Shown here one piece after another: positions 1 to 7,254 of a stretch of DNA of 13,126 nt. Within the stretch, counting starts at the first letter, position 1. The number at the start of each line of letters is the position of its first letter. Source of the stretch: CAZPLZ01 sp964587525 (GTDB lineage: Bacteria; Oederibacteriota; CAKKQC01); NCBI GenBank assembly GCA_964587525.1, contig CAZPLZ010000096.1, positions 1 through 13,126 of the forward strand, read 5' to 3'. The notes under the pieces are model-generated. The model saw only the letters and a program-made list of their open reading frames with translations. It was not told where the DNA came from and did no database searches. The position numbers were made by a program, and so were the translations under genes.

Positions 1-1464
1 CCGAGGGACAAGCTGACGGACAAGAACGCTTACGAGTTCTTCCAGGCCAGGAATCCCGATGGTACCGCTGCGTGGACTACGAACATGGCCGATCGCGGTG
101 TTGTTCACACGTTTCCTGACAAAACCGGGGACGACCATTTCGGATGGTACTCGTGGCTTCCCAGCGTCGTATGGAACAAGAAGCTGGGTCTATTCATCAT
201 GGTCAATGGTGGAACATACGCGGGTCAATCCCTCTCCTTGTCGGACTTCTACAGCCCGTGGATGCACAGCAAGACCGGGAGCCTGGGTTTCTACTATGCG
301 GAAAAGCCCTGGGGTCCCTGGACAGAATTCTCCTATGATCCCTACTGGACTGTCGACGGCACTGGGAATAGAACCTATCAGCCCAAGCTGTCTCCAAAGT
401 GGATAAGCGAGGACGGGACTGAGATGGTCCTCATCTGGTCCGATGCCATGAGCAATGCCGCGGGAAAATCTCATACGGTTAATTACAGGTGGAATCAGAT
501 GAAGATCAAAATACTTGGCCCATACGATGAACCGCCTGCACGGGCATCGTCGCCGAGCCCTGCAAACAACGCTGTGGATATCAGCAGGTTCGAAGGTTCC
601 CGTGGCATGAACTGGATATCCGGCGCACGAACCCACCGTCACAACGTATACTTCGGAACCGATCCCACGCCTGATTCCGGCGAGCTTCAAGGGAGCCGTT
701 TTCCCACCAGATTTGTCCCGGGACTGCTTGAAACGCATACTACCTACTATTGGCGCATCGACGAAATGAATAACATCGGTACAACAGCGGGCCCGGTATG
801 GTCCTTTACCACGGGCTCAGAGACGGAGCTCGCGGATCTTGCCGGACACTGGCCTCTGGATGAGGGGAACGGCTCCATTGCTGCTGATGCGACCGGCAGG
901 GGCAATGACGGTGTGCTCGAAGGCGGTGCTTCCTGGGCGGTCACGAAGGCGGGCGGCGCCATGAATTTCGACGGCAGAGACGATACCGTGACTGTGAACA
1001 ATGTGACTGCTGATCTCAAGCCTTCGTCCCTGACCATTGCGGCCTGGGTAAAAACCGGAAAGGGCGACGCGCACGGCTGGGTAGCGGCTCAGGGCGACAA
1101 CTATGGCCTCGTCGTGAATCGGCAAGGCGATTCAAACGATGTGTTCTTTTATTACTTCAATGGTTCGGCGTGGCCTTCTGTCAGTTCTGGAGATGTGAAT
1201 ATAACGGACGACCGCTGGCACCATGTCGCCGCCACCTACACCGCCGGCGGTCATATGAAGATGTACAAAGATGGTGTTGAGGTGGGCCGTAGTACGACTT
1301 CCGGTTCCATCAGCTATACGCATGGGGACGGTTTCACGATCGGTACCATGCAGGGTTCCAGAAATTTCGAAGGGAAAATACTTGATGTGCGGGTCTATAG
1401 CAGGGATTTGTCCGGTGTCGAAATTATGATGTTACATACGCAAGGGAGGAGACGGTGGGAATAA
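1..1464 (+). CDS. Secreted-type DUF4185-like protein with Fn3-like and LamG domains (5' end cut by window)
   Basis: The frame is open from base 1, so the true start lies upstream; 487 residues are visible. Residues about 1-175 match my memory of the C-terminal half of DUF4185 proteins, with 'FGWYSWLPSVVWN', 'IMVNGGTYAG', 'NRTYQPKLSPKWIS' and 'MVLIWSDAM'; these look like part of a beta-propeller resembling glycosidases. Residues about 180-275 form a short Fn3-like module with 'HNVYFGTDP' and 'TTYYWRIDE...GPVWSFTT', a combination I associate with planctomycete exoproteins. Residues about 280-475 are a LamG/concanavalin-like domain ('GHWPLDEGNG', 'LTIAAWVKTG', 'DRWHHVAATYT', 'MKMYKDGVEVG', 'GKILDVRVYSRDLS'). 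The last residues (GRRRWE) are atypical and no PEP-CTERM or sorting signal follows. The likely role is an extracellular carbohydrate-binding or carbohydrate-processing protein, with the LamG domain as the binding module. The reaction is unknown. The domain calls are firm; the function is inferred. Confidence 0.85.
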   Translation, partial: PRDKLTDKNAYEFFQARNPDGTAAWTTNMADRGVVHTFPDKTGDDHFGWYSWLPSVVWNKKLGLFIMVNGGTYAGQSLSLSDFYSPWMHSKTGSLGFYYAEKPWGPWTEFSYDPYWTVDGTGNRTYQPKLSPKWISEDGTEMVLIWSDAMSNAAGKSHTVNYRWNQMKIKILGPYDEPPARASSPSPANNAVDISRFEGSRGMNWISGARTHRHNVYFGTDPTPDSGELQGSRFPTRFVPGLLETHTTYYWRIDEMNNIGTTAGPVWSFTTGSETELADLAGHWPLDEGNGSIAADATGRGNDGVLEGGASWAVTKAGGAMNFDGRDDTVTVNNVTADLKPSSLTIAAWVKTGKGDAHGWVAAQGDNYGLVVNRQGDSNDVFFYYFNGSAWPSVSSGDVNITDDRWHHVAATYTAGGHMKMYKDGVEVGRSTTSGSISYTHGDGFTIGTMQGSRNFEGKILDVRVYSRDLSGVEIMMLHTQGRRRWE

Positions 1465-1486
1465 CGCGCCAAGTCCTTGATTAGGT

Positions 1487-2032
1487 AGCACGACCACAGG
1501 GGCTGGGGACGCTTCCGGGCGAGTTCCGACCGGCGTCAGCTTTCAGCAGGACACGCTCTTCCGACCCGGCGGCTACGGAGATAACTGGCGCCCCGCGTGG
1601 GTGGCGGATGACTCGCAGATCACCCCGATGTGCGACGGCGACTGGCTCAACACTCAGTTCTACCACAATCGTTTGTATCGCATTGTTGGCGGTCCAGACG
1701 GTTTCTTGAGAGAGGATGTTCCCAACTATCCCGAATTCTCCGGGGGAGGACCCCCTGACTTTGTCGGGGACGATCGCGGCAGCTGGTTTGGATACGGGGT
1801 GGTCTCGGTGGACGGCATATTGTACTCGGTCATTTCGAAGACGCCTCGTCCGGGATGGTCCGGCCCCTTCCTGGGTATCAAGATGCTGAAGTCCGAAGAC
1901 AACGGCAAGACCTGGTACCGGGTGGATCGTGACGGCAACGAACGGAAAATCGCCCCACAGGATAACGCCCGCCCAGAACGCTGTTCGGGCGACCGGGTGT
2001 TCCTCGGCTCGATGCCGCTTCTTCATCAGTAG
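1487..2032 (+). pseudogene. Broken N-terminal fragment of a DUF4185-family gene
   Basis: Frame 2 is open from 1481 to a TAG at 2030-2032. Its product has 'GVSFQQDTLFRPGGYGDNW', 'VADDSQITPMCDGDWL', 'LYSVISKTPRPGWSGP' and 'MLKSEDNGKTWYRVD', which resemble the N-terminal half of DUF4185 proteins, the part that would precede base 1 in the upstream gene. Homology seems to begin near 1500, but there is no ATG, no Shine-Dalgarno sequence and no signal peptide there; the first start-like codon is the GTG at 1601, inside the domain. The similarity fades after about 1960, and the C-terminal half of the domain (roughly the part seen at 1-540) is absent. It is best read as a decayed partial duplicate or recombination scar. 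A short GTG-started CDS at 1601-2032 is the formal alternative, but it would lack the first propeller strands. Function as a protein is unlikely. Confidence 0.65.
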
Positions 2033-2063
2033 TCACCCTCCCCTTTCCGGGAGTTCGACATCA

Positions 2064-2088
2064 CAGGACACCTGGCCCAAATGTCCTG
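2064..2088. repeat. 7-bp inverted repeat between convergent genes
   Basis: CAGGACA (2064-2070) and TGTCCTG (2082-2088) are perfect reverse complements with an 11-base loop. The repeat lies between the TAG of the DUF4185 fragment and the stop of the minus-strand PKD/nucleoside-hydrolase gene, where a bidirectional terminator would be expected. There is no T-tract on either side, so Rho-independent termination is only a weak possibility. Confidence 0.3.
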
Positions 2089-2105
2089 CGCCACTGTCAA
2101 AAGAC

Positions 2106-4106
2106 TCATCGACGCGGAGCGACGCCGATGAGGCGTGTCGGTTTGCCTTTCATCGTGCCGAAGATGTCCGTCTTCATGGCCTCCTGGTCGATCTGGGTGA
2201 TCACGTGAACGATGGTGTGGGCGCCGGTCTTCGTCCAGCGGTAGCCCCGGTCCGGACCGGCCACGCTGACCGGGTCGGCCCGCTTCACCCACTTGAGACC
2301 CAGACGAACACTGATCACCGCCGCCAAGACTGATGGGTCGTACAGCGCCTTGTCGCGCTTCGGCACAATCCGCTCCAGGTAATCCCCCAGCAAGTTGCCG
2401 GGATACAAATCAGCCTCTTTTCGAACGTCCATACGGATTCGACCACCGACCGGGGCGGGCATGATCCATGTCTCCAGCCCGCTCTGAGTCATGATGTAGG
2501 CGCTCCAAGGATCGTTGTCGCCGTTGAACTCGCCATTCAGGGAGGTGTTGGAGCCACCCAGCCACATGATCTTCAACCGATCTCGAAGTTCGAGACCTGC
2601 CCGGCGGGCCTGCAGGATCGCACTGGCCGTGTTGGTCGCCGGACCCACGGGCAAAACCCAGACAGGATTGGCGGGGCAAGCCCCCCGGGCTGCAGCGAGA
2701 ATAGCTTCGCTGGCCGCCGTCACCACCGGCTCGGTATCCTGCCACCGCCCGCTCTCGGGCGCCTCCAGTCGCACGTCCGCGCCGCGGAAGACGAACGGAA
2801 CCCGATGGGCCGGGAGCCCGCTCCTCTTGGCCAAATCGAGCACATTGAGAATCTCTTGATAATTGACCGGTTCCTGCCCGCCTCCGTGATGGATGCTGTT
2901 AATGCCGAGCACGTCGAGCTGGCTGAACAGCCCGTATGCGAAGTAGTGCTGGTCGTCCACCTCATTCTTCTGATCGGTATCCAGAAGTACCTGAGGGATG
3001 TGAAGCGTCCGTGGCGTGTGGACGCGGATGATCGCCAGACATTCGTCATCGTACTTCCCGTCCGAGATGCTGAGCTTGATCTTGTAGATGCCTGCCTTGG
3101 CGTACGAGTACGAAACCTCACGTCCCCTGGCGGTTCGTCCATCGCCGAAATCCCAGATGAATCCCGTGGCCTTGCCCGCCGCTATACCGGCCCGGAACGC
3201 CACCGGTTGGCCGGCCAATACCGGCGCCTTCAGGGGGATGATCGTTCCCTCGATCGGCGAAAGTACGCGGATCGAAGTGGTTGTCCTCACGGTGTGCGTG
3301 CCGTCGGAGAAGACGAGCGCAACCTGCTGAAGGCCGGGCTCGGAGAACGTGTGGGTTGCCGTCTGACCCTCGGCCGTCTCGCCGCTGCCAAACTCCCACC
3401 GCCACGATTCGATCTTCCCCATCCGTGCTTCACCGGCAAACCGCGCTTGCTCGCCCACCCGGACCGGCCGATCCGGCGCTCGGATTCGCGCGTCGAACGA
3501 TGCCAGGTAGGCCACGACCCACGAGACGCCGTGTTCCCCGCGAAAGTGAATGCTCTCGATCGGCGTCACCGCATCCTTGCTGAACACGCTCACGCGGATC
3601 GCATCAAATACGAGGGGCCGGGTGCCAAGACCGCCCCACACATAGCGGCCCCGGTCATACCAACCACCCACGCCGCGAGCATGGGTGACCCAGGCGCCCT
3701 GGTGACGAAGCTCGATCTTCCAGCCCGTTTCGGGTTGCGGCTGGTTGGGATAAACGCCGCACAGGACCATGAGGTTCGCCTCGACAGGATTGACCCACTC
3801 GGCGATCCAGTACGCCGGTTTTTCCTCGGGCACCACCCCCAGATTCTGGCCGAAGCCAACGCCATACTCGCTCCACTCCGAGGGCCTGACAAAGCAACGT
3901 TGCCGAAGGTCGTAGATCATGTGATCGGGCTTGCCACGGAGTCCCTTGTTGTACGCCGCCAGATTGCCCGACACCTTCGCCTCGACCAGCAAGTTGTGCG
4001 TGCTGGGCCGCACCAGACTCGCTGGCTCCCCAGCCGCATCGCCCACGCCGGCCGCCAGGACGACCGCAACGACGGAGCTCCAGCCTGTCCTGCTCGTGAT
4101 GTTCAT
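2106..4106 (-). CDS. Secreted two-PKD-domain protein with nucleoside-hydrolase fold
   Basis: The product has 666 residues. The ATG at 4106 is chosen because it opens a signal peptide (MNITSRTGWSSVVAVVLAAG, with cleavage near AGDAAG-EP); the frame stays open upstream but runs into the GH5 gene. Residues about 30-205 form a beta-rich region of unknown family, possibly galactose-binding-like. Residues about 210-282 and 285-363 are PKD domains ('SWRWEFGSGETAEG..HTFSEPG' and 'FIWDFGDGRTARG..YSYAKAG'). From about 369 the protein looks like nucleoside hydrolases (or the related DUF1593): the Asp cluster DTDQKNEVDD (D376, D378, D384, D385), 'LPVGPATNTASAI' matching the family's GPLTN motif, 'IMWLGGSN', 'NGEFNGDNDPWSAY' and 'LYDPSVLAAV' in place of 'LHDPLAVA'. 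The calcium-binding Asp residues are kept, while the His before the last Asp is Tyr589. The protein may cleave N-ribosides or act on another glycoside outside the cytoplasm; the substrate is unknown. It lies 116 bases downstream of the GH5 gene on the same strand and is probably co-transcribed. The domains are confident, the activity is inferred. Confidence 0.85.
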   Translation of the reverse strand: MNITSRTGWSSVVAVVLAAGVGDAAGEPASLVRPSTHNLLVEAKVSGNLAAYNKGLRGKPDHMIYDLRQRCFVRPSEWSEYGVGFGQNLGVVPEEKPAYWIAEWVNPVEANLMVLCGVYPNQPQPETGWKIELRHQGAWVTHARGVGGWYDRGRYVWGGLGTRPLVFDAIRVSVFSKDAVTPIESIHFRGEHGVSWVVAYLASFDARIRAPDRPVRVGEQARFAGEARMGKIESWRWEFGSGETAEGQTATHTFSEPGLQQVALVFSDGTHTVRTTTSIRVLSPIEGTIIPLKAPVLAGQPVAFRAGIAAGKATGFIWDFGDGRTARGREVSYSYAKAGIYKIKLSISDGKYDDECLAIIRVHTPRTLHIPQVLLDTDQKNEVDDQHYFAYGLFSQLDVLGINSIHHGGGQEPVNYQEILNVLDLAKRSGLPAHRVPFVFRGADVRLEAPESGRWQDTEPVVTAASEAILAAARGACPANPVWVLPVGPATNTASAILQARRAGLELRDRLKIMWLGGSNTSLNGEFNGDNDPWSAYIMTQSGLETWIMPAPVGGRIRMDVRKEADLYPGNLLGDYLERIVPKRDKALYDPSVLAAVISVRLGLKWVKRADPVSVAGPDRGYRWTKTGAHTIVHVITQIDQEAMKTDIFGTMKGKPTRLIGVAPRR

Positions 4107-4222
4107 TCTTGACTTCGCCTGGCGTGATAGCCGTAGACGCACGATCTGTCTAGCGCACTCAGCCGCCACCCGGGCATTCGTGGCGCGTCTGGCGCTCGTT
4201 TCCCGGTCACTCTTCCACCCAT

Positions 4223-5338
4223 TTAAGGCGGCACCGCGGCGGTCTGGGCCACGATGTACTTCGTCAAGACTTTCATCTGGGGCCGGTCCCGGCCGTTTCG
4301 GGGTTCGACCGAGAGCGGATAATCCCCCCACCAGGGACCGGCGGCCCAGTAGGTTCCCCCTACTCCCGCGGCCTCCAGCGCGTTCAGAAACTTGTCCAGC
4401 ACCACCAGCCACCGGGGGTCGTCATCGGGCACTCCATACTCCCCCAGAAACCCGCAGGCCTTCCTCTCGGTGAGCCAAGTCAGGAAGGGCATCAGCCGGT
4501 CCACGCCAATGTCCGGATAGGCATCTTCCGCGTCGTAGTCCCCTTTGTAGGTGCCGGAGCCGTCCCGGTCGAAGTACTGATGGGCCTCGAAGGCATGGTT
4601 GCCCCCCGGGTCGTGGACCGACAGGCCCGCGTTGTATTCGTGCCAGTGCCAAGCCCCGCTCCAGCCGTCGCCGGGAACGAGAATCAACCGTCTCCGGTCC
4701 TCCGTTCGCACCCCGTCCACCCCAGCCTGGGCGGCCGCCGGCCAAAGCTCCCCGGTGTCGTGGGGCTCGTTCATCAGGCCGTAGGCGTAGATCGCCTCGT
4801 TGTCCTTGAAGTGAAAGGCCACCCGCCGCCAAAAATTCTTGAAAGCCGAGCAGGGCACCGCGGGAGAGCCGATCAGCCGGTCTCTGTAGCGGGCGTAGTT
4901 GTGCGCGTCGAGGATGACTTTCATGCCTCTCTCGCGGGCGTGGCCGACGGCCGCGTTCATCAGCGCGAGTTCGGCCTCGTCTAGGGGCCCGTTCAGCCTC
5001 CGCTGGAGGCGCTCCCACTTGAAGGGCAACCGGATGAGACGGAGGTCGCGGCTCAGGAAATAATCGAAGGAAGCGGGTCCCGGGTAGATATAGTCTTCGC
5101 CGTGAACCCCCGGAATGGAGTCGCCAAACTCGGCCCCGGCCAGGTTGACACCAAAGAACATCAACGCCTCCTTTCCGCCGTCCCCGGCCCGCCAAGCCGA
5201 TCCTTCCACTTCGGCGCGGACGGTTGCCCCGCGGCAACTCCAGGCACCCAACGCCGCGAGTCCGGTCATCAACGTCAACGCCGCGCCACTCAACCTTCGT
5301 TGCCACATTATCCGATCAGAACCCTTGGGGATTGCCAT
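4223..5338 (-). CDS. Secreted GH5 (subfamily 5-like) endo-beta-1,4-glucanase
   Basis: The product has 371 residues. It would hydrolyse internal beta-1,4-glucosidic bonds of cellulose or mixed glucans by the retaining clan GH-A mechanism. Visible family signatures are 'FFGVNLAGAEFG' after the signal peptide, 'IRLPFKWERL' (conserved Arg103), 'DAHNYARY' (His146), 'YGLMNEPH' (acid/base Glu191), 'WSGAWHW', 'EAHQYFDRDGSGT' (His253, Tyr255), 'GFLGEYGVP' (nucleophile Glu300) and 'YWAAGPWWGDYPLS'. The set closely resembles subfamily GH5_5, and all key residues are present. The ATG at 5338 is preferred because GAGGG stands five bases before it; a GTG at 5350 and an ATG at 5308 are alternatives. The first 45 or so residues contain a hydrophobic Sec signal (ALTLMTGLAALGAW), possibly cut at VRA-EV. 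There is no separate carbohydrate-binding module. The gene is first in a minus-strand pair with the PKD/nucleoside-hydrolase gene and is divergent from the GH51-like gene. Confidence 0.92.
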   Translation of the reverse strand: MAIPKGSDRIMWQRRLSGAALTLMTGLAALGAWSCRGATVRAEVEGSAWRAGDGGKEALMFFGVNLAGAEFGDSIPGVHGEDYIYPGPASFDYFLSRDLRLIRLPFKWERLQRRLNGPLDEAELALMNAAVGHARERGMKVILDAHNYARYRDRLIGSPAVPCSAFKNFWRRVAFHFKDNEAIYAYGLMNEPHDTGELWPAAAQAGVDGVRTEDRRRLILVPGDGWSGAWHWHEYNAGLSVHDPGGNHAFEAHQYFDRDGSGTYKGDYDAEDAYPDIGVDRLMPFLTWLTERKACGFLGEYGVPDDDPRWLVVLDKFLNALEAAGVGGTYWAAGPWWGDYPLSVEPRNGRDRPQMKVLTKYIVAQTAAVPP

Positions 5339-5343
5339 CGGCG

Positions 5344-5348
5344 CCCTC
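5344..5348 (-). promoter_or_regulatory. Ribosome binding site of the GH5 gene
   Basis: On the minus strand GAGGG lies five bases before the ATG at 5338 (context TGAGGGCGCCGATG). This decides that start over the ATG at 5308, which has no purine-rich leader. The same TGAGGGCG core occurs before the divergent GH51-like gene. Confidence 0.6.
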
Positions 5349-5535
5349 ACAGTTTACCAGGGCCGCCCGGTTTTTCCGGCAAGCACGGGCGCCTCCAACG
5401 GGACCATTGCAGCCGGCCCGCCATGTTCCAATTCGGCGGTGGAAATGCCAGGTTGTCCTTTCTGCGGACCAGCTGCGTCAACGCAAAGAAATTGGCTCTG
5501 ATTCGAGGAGACCTTGAAACGCTGAAGGCAAAAGG

Positions 5536-5577
5536 CAAGACTTGACCCCGTTCGCCGGGACAACCGGCACCGTCTTG
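5536..5577. repeat. Nested inverted repeat, REP-like
   Basis: Outer arms CAAGAC (5536-5541) and GTCTTG (5572-5577) enclose a hairpin GCCGG (5554-5558), loop GACAA, CCGGC (5564-5568). The left flank reads AAAGGCAAGACTTGACCCCG, and GTGTCCGACCC follows at about 5588-5598. From memory, sequences of this style occur at the edges of REP-associated tyrosine transposase (RAYT) elements in many genomes. The structure is visible; the RAYT link is a low-confidence inference. Without a clear T-tract it is not a typical terminator. Confidence 0.35.
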
Positions 5578-5673
5578 GGGGTTCTTTGTGTCCGACCCTT
5601 ACGCCTGGTGGGCGAACTCATCGATGGGCCCCGCATTTGTCCAAGGTCATCCTGTTGCCTATGGTACCGCCTG

Positions 5674-5691
5674 TTGACACCCCGGCCGGGG
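5674..5691 (+). promoter_or_regulatory. TTGACA hexamer and 12-bp palindrome upstream of the GH51-like gene
   Basis: TTGACA (5674-5679) equals the sigma-70 -35 consensus and directly abuts the perfect palindrome CCCCGGCCGGGG (5680-5691). The only -10-like sequence at a usable distance is TAGAAA (5696-5701). That would start transcription about four bases before the ATG and leave the Shine-Dalgarno sequence out of the mRNA, so the pair is doubtful as a promoter. The palindrome could be an operator or chance in GC-rich DNA. Confidence 0.25.
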
Positions 5692-5702
5692 CTGGTAGAA
5701 AT

Positions 5703-5707
5703 GAGGG
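5703..5707 (+). promoter_or_regulatory. Ribosome binding site of the GH51-like gene
   Basis: GAGGG stands four bases before the ATG at 5712 (ATGAGGGCGACATG). It fixes that start over the longer open frame reaching 5586, whose extra residues look nothing like a signal peptide. Confidence 0.6.
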
Positions 5708-5711
5708 CGAC

Positions 5712-7232
5712 ATGAAGATCGATCGACCCCGGCGGCACGTACACCTGGCTCGAGTCCTCGTGACGCTTGCCTGCCTGGCCGGGCTATGGCTGCCAACTTT
5801 AGGAGCGGCGAAGCCAGCGCTCCCCAAGCGGATCGTGGTGGACCCGGGACGGGTGCGCGCCCCGGTCAACCCCCTTGGGCTCGGAATCAACCTCAACTAT
5901 TTGATGGACGATGACCGGCGGCGGGCGCGGCCGGTGCGGTCCCTGGTGGAAGCCCTCAACGAGCTGGGGGTTCGCGTGTTGCGGTTTCCGGGTGGCGACA
6001 AGTCCGACTCGCACTTGTGGTCCACCCCGCCGTATACCCAAGCCCGGCCGGCCATGGTGGTGTCGGGCGACTGGGACTGGCCGGCGATGGATATCACGCT
6101 CATGATGCCGGACCGCAAGACGTTTCGCATCGATCCGCTGGATTTCGATGAGTACATGCGGGTGGCGCGATCCTTAAAGGCGGAGTCCGTGCTCGTGGTG
6201 CCCGTCGATCCGGGATTCCGCAAGCCCAAGGAGCATTACGAAACAGTCCCCATGGATGATCTCATCCGGAACGCCGTCGAGTGGGTGAAGTACGCCAAGC
6301 GCTATGCTTTTTCCGTTCGCTGTTGGGAGATTGGAAACGAAAGCTATTTTGAGACGAGCGCGGAGCAGTACGCGGAGGTCCTGGTCAGATTTTCCAAGGC
6401 CATGAAACAGGCTGACCCGCAGGCCAAGATCGGCGCGGTCGGAGTGTATGGTGATCAGGTGGGGAGGGCGGATCGGGAGAGCGGCGAAAAAATTCCATGG
6501 AACCAGGTGATTCTCGAAACTGCCGCCGGCCACCTGGATTACCTGATTGTGCACGATTACCCCAACTGGGACTGGAAAAGTTACGAGGGCTATCTTGACC
6601 GGGATCCTGATTTCACGAGCGGGATCAGGCGGACCCGGGAAGCGATCAACCGGTGGGCTCCCGGAAAGGCCCGGGAGCGCATCAAGATCGCGCTGACCGA
6701 GTACAACGCGATCGACTACGCCAAGGACAGTTGGAAAAACGTGGGCGATCTGGGGCATGCCCTGCTGCTGTTCAACATGGTTGGGCAGTATCTGGCCGAG
6801 CCGGCGCTGGATTCGGCGCTGATGTGGAACACGCGGTGGATCAAGAACGGCGCGCAGCTGCCGGCCGTGCACGACGCCCTGGCCCCGGACAACAGCCTCT
6901 ACCCGAGCGGCATGGTCCTCGCGATCTGGTCCAAGTTTTTGGGGTCCGAGATGCTTCAGGTCGCAGACGGGAAACTGCTCAAGGTGTTCGCCACCCACAC
7001 GCCCGGGACGGGCGCACTCAACGTCTTGCTGATCAACAAGGGGCTTTCCGTGCGCGATCTCACCGTGCAGGTGAAGAACTACGGAAAAGTAGAGGGCGAC
7101 CGGTGGCAGTATGCCGGCACAGGGCCCAACGACACCCAGCCAGTTTGGGAAAGAGTTGGTGCGGTTGCGCTGGCCGATGGCCAGTTGGCCCTGACCCTGC
7201 CCCCCGTTTCCCTGACGGTCCTGGCGTTGTAG
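5712..7232 (+). CDS. Secreted clan GH-A glycosidase, alpha-L-arabinofuranosidase-like (GH51-like)
   Basis: The product has 506 residues. Residues 1-33 form a signal peptide with hydrophobic core VLVTLACLAGLWL and cleavage near LGAA-KP. A (beta/alpha)8 barrel follows to about 410, with 'RVLRFPGGDKSDSHLW' (residues 88-103), which matches the LRFPGG strand of GH51/GH44/GH79 enzymes. 'RCWEIGNESYF' gives the probable acid/base Glu210, 'DYLIVHDYPNW' carries His281, and 'IALTEYNAID' gives the probable nucleophile Glu330. Residues about 415-506 are a beta-sandwich ending in 'LTLPPVSLTVLAL', typical of the C-terminal domain of these families. The enzyme should be a retaining exo- or endo-glycosidase acting outside the cytoplasm. 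Arabinofuranosidase activity is the best guess because the neighbouring GH53 acts on arabinogalactan, but GH44- or GH39-like specificity cannot be excluded. It ends in TAG, 22 bases before the ATG of the next gene, so the two are probably one operon. Confidence 0.85.
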   Translation: MKIDRPRRHVHLARVLVTLACLAGLWLPTLGAAKPALPKRIVVDPGRVRAPVNPLGLGINLNYLMDDDRRRARPVRSLVEALNELGVRVLRFPGGDKSDSHLWSTPPYTQARPAMVVSGDWDWPAMDITLMMPDRKTFRIDPLDFDEYMRVARSLKAESVLVVPVDPGFRKPKEHYETVPMDDLIRNAVEWVKYAKRYAFSVRCWEIGNESYFETSAEQYAEVLVRFSKAMKQADPQAKIGAVGVYGDQVGRADRESGEKIPWNQVILETAAGHLDYLIVHDYPNWDWKSYEGYLDRDPDFTSGIRRTREAINRWAPGKARERIKIALTEYNAIDYAKDSWKNVGDLGHALLLFNMVGQYLAEPALDSALMWNTRWIKNGAQLPAVHDALAPDNSLYPSGMVLAIWSKFLGSEMLQVADGKLLKVFATHTPGTGALNVLLINKGLSVRDLTVQVKNYGKVEGDRWQYAGTGPNDTQPVWERVGAVALADGQLALTLPPVSLTVLAL

Positions 7233-7254
7233 ATGGTGGACCCGTTTGGCAGCG

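Larger units (their letters stand above)
5339..5711. other. Divergent intergenic region between the GH5 and GH51-like genes
   Basis: These 373 bases separate two outward-facing glycosidase genes and should hold both promoters. No protein with recognisable motifs is coded here: the open frames that cross it are antisense extensions of the GH5 gene. It contains a nested inverted repeat (5536-5577), a direct repeat of CCTGTTG at 5651-5657 and 5670-5676 (19-base period), a TTGACA hexamer at 5674-5679 and a perfect palindrome at 5680-5691. No confident -10 box for the minus-strand gene was found. Confidence 0.7.

Noticed and set aside
1465..1500. Frameshift joining the LamG gene to the downstream DUF4185 fragment
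   Set aside because: The LamG domain ends normally at a TAA, and the downstream frame resembles the start of a DUF4185 domain, not a continuation; a stop at 1478-1480 also separates them.
2064..2088. Rho-independent terminator between convergent genes
   Set aside because: The stem is only seven bases with an 11-base loop and no T-run follows on either strand; kept only as an inverted repeat.
2805..4112. 435-residue plus-strand open frame
   Set aside because: It is antisense to the PKD/nucleoside-hydrolase gene, has no recognisable motif or ribosome binding site, and arises from the high GC content of the opposite frame.
5102..5545. Plus-strand open frame entering the divergent intergenic region, ending in GDLETLKAKGKT
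   Set aside because: Most of it is antisense to the GH5 N-terminus. The tail looks protein-like, but nothing supports a gene and no homologue came to mind.
6174..6998. 274-residue minus-strand open frame
   Set aside because: It is antisense to the GH51-like gene, whose catalytic motifs are clear.
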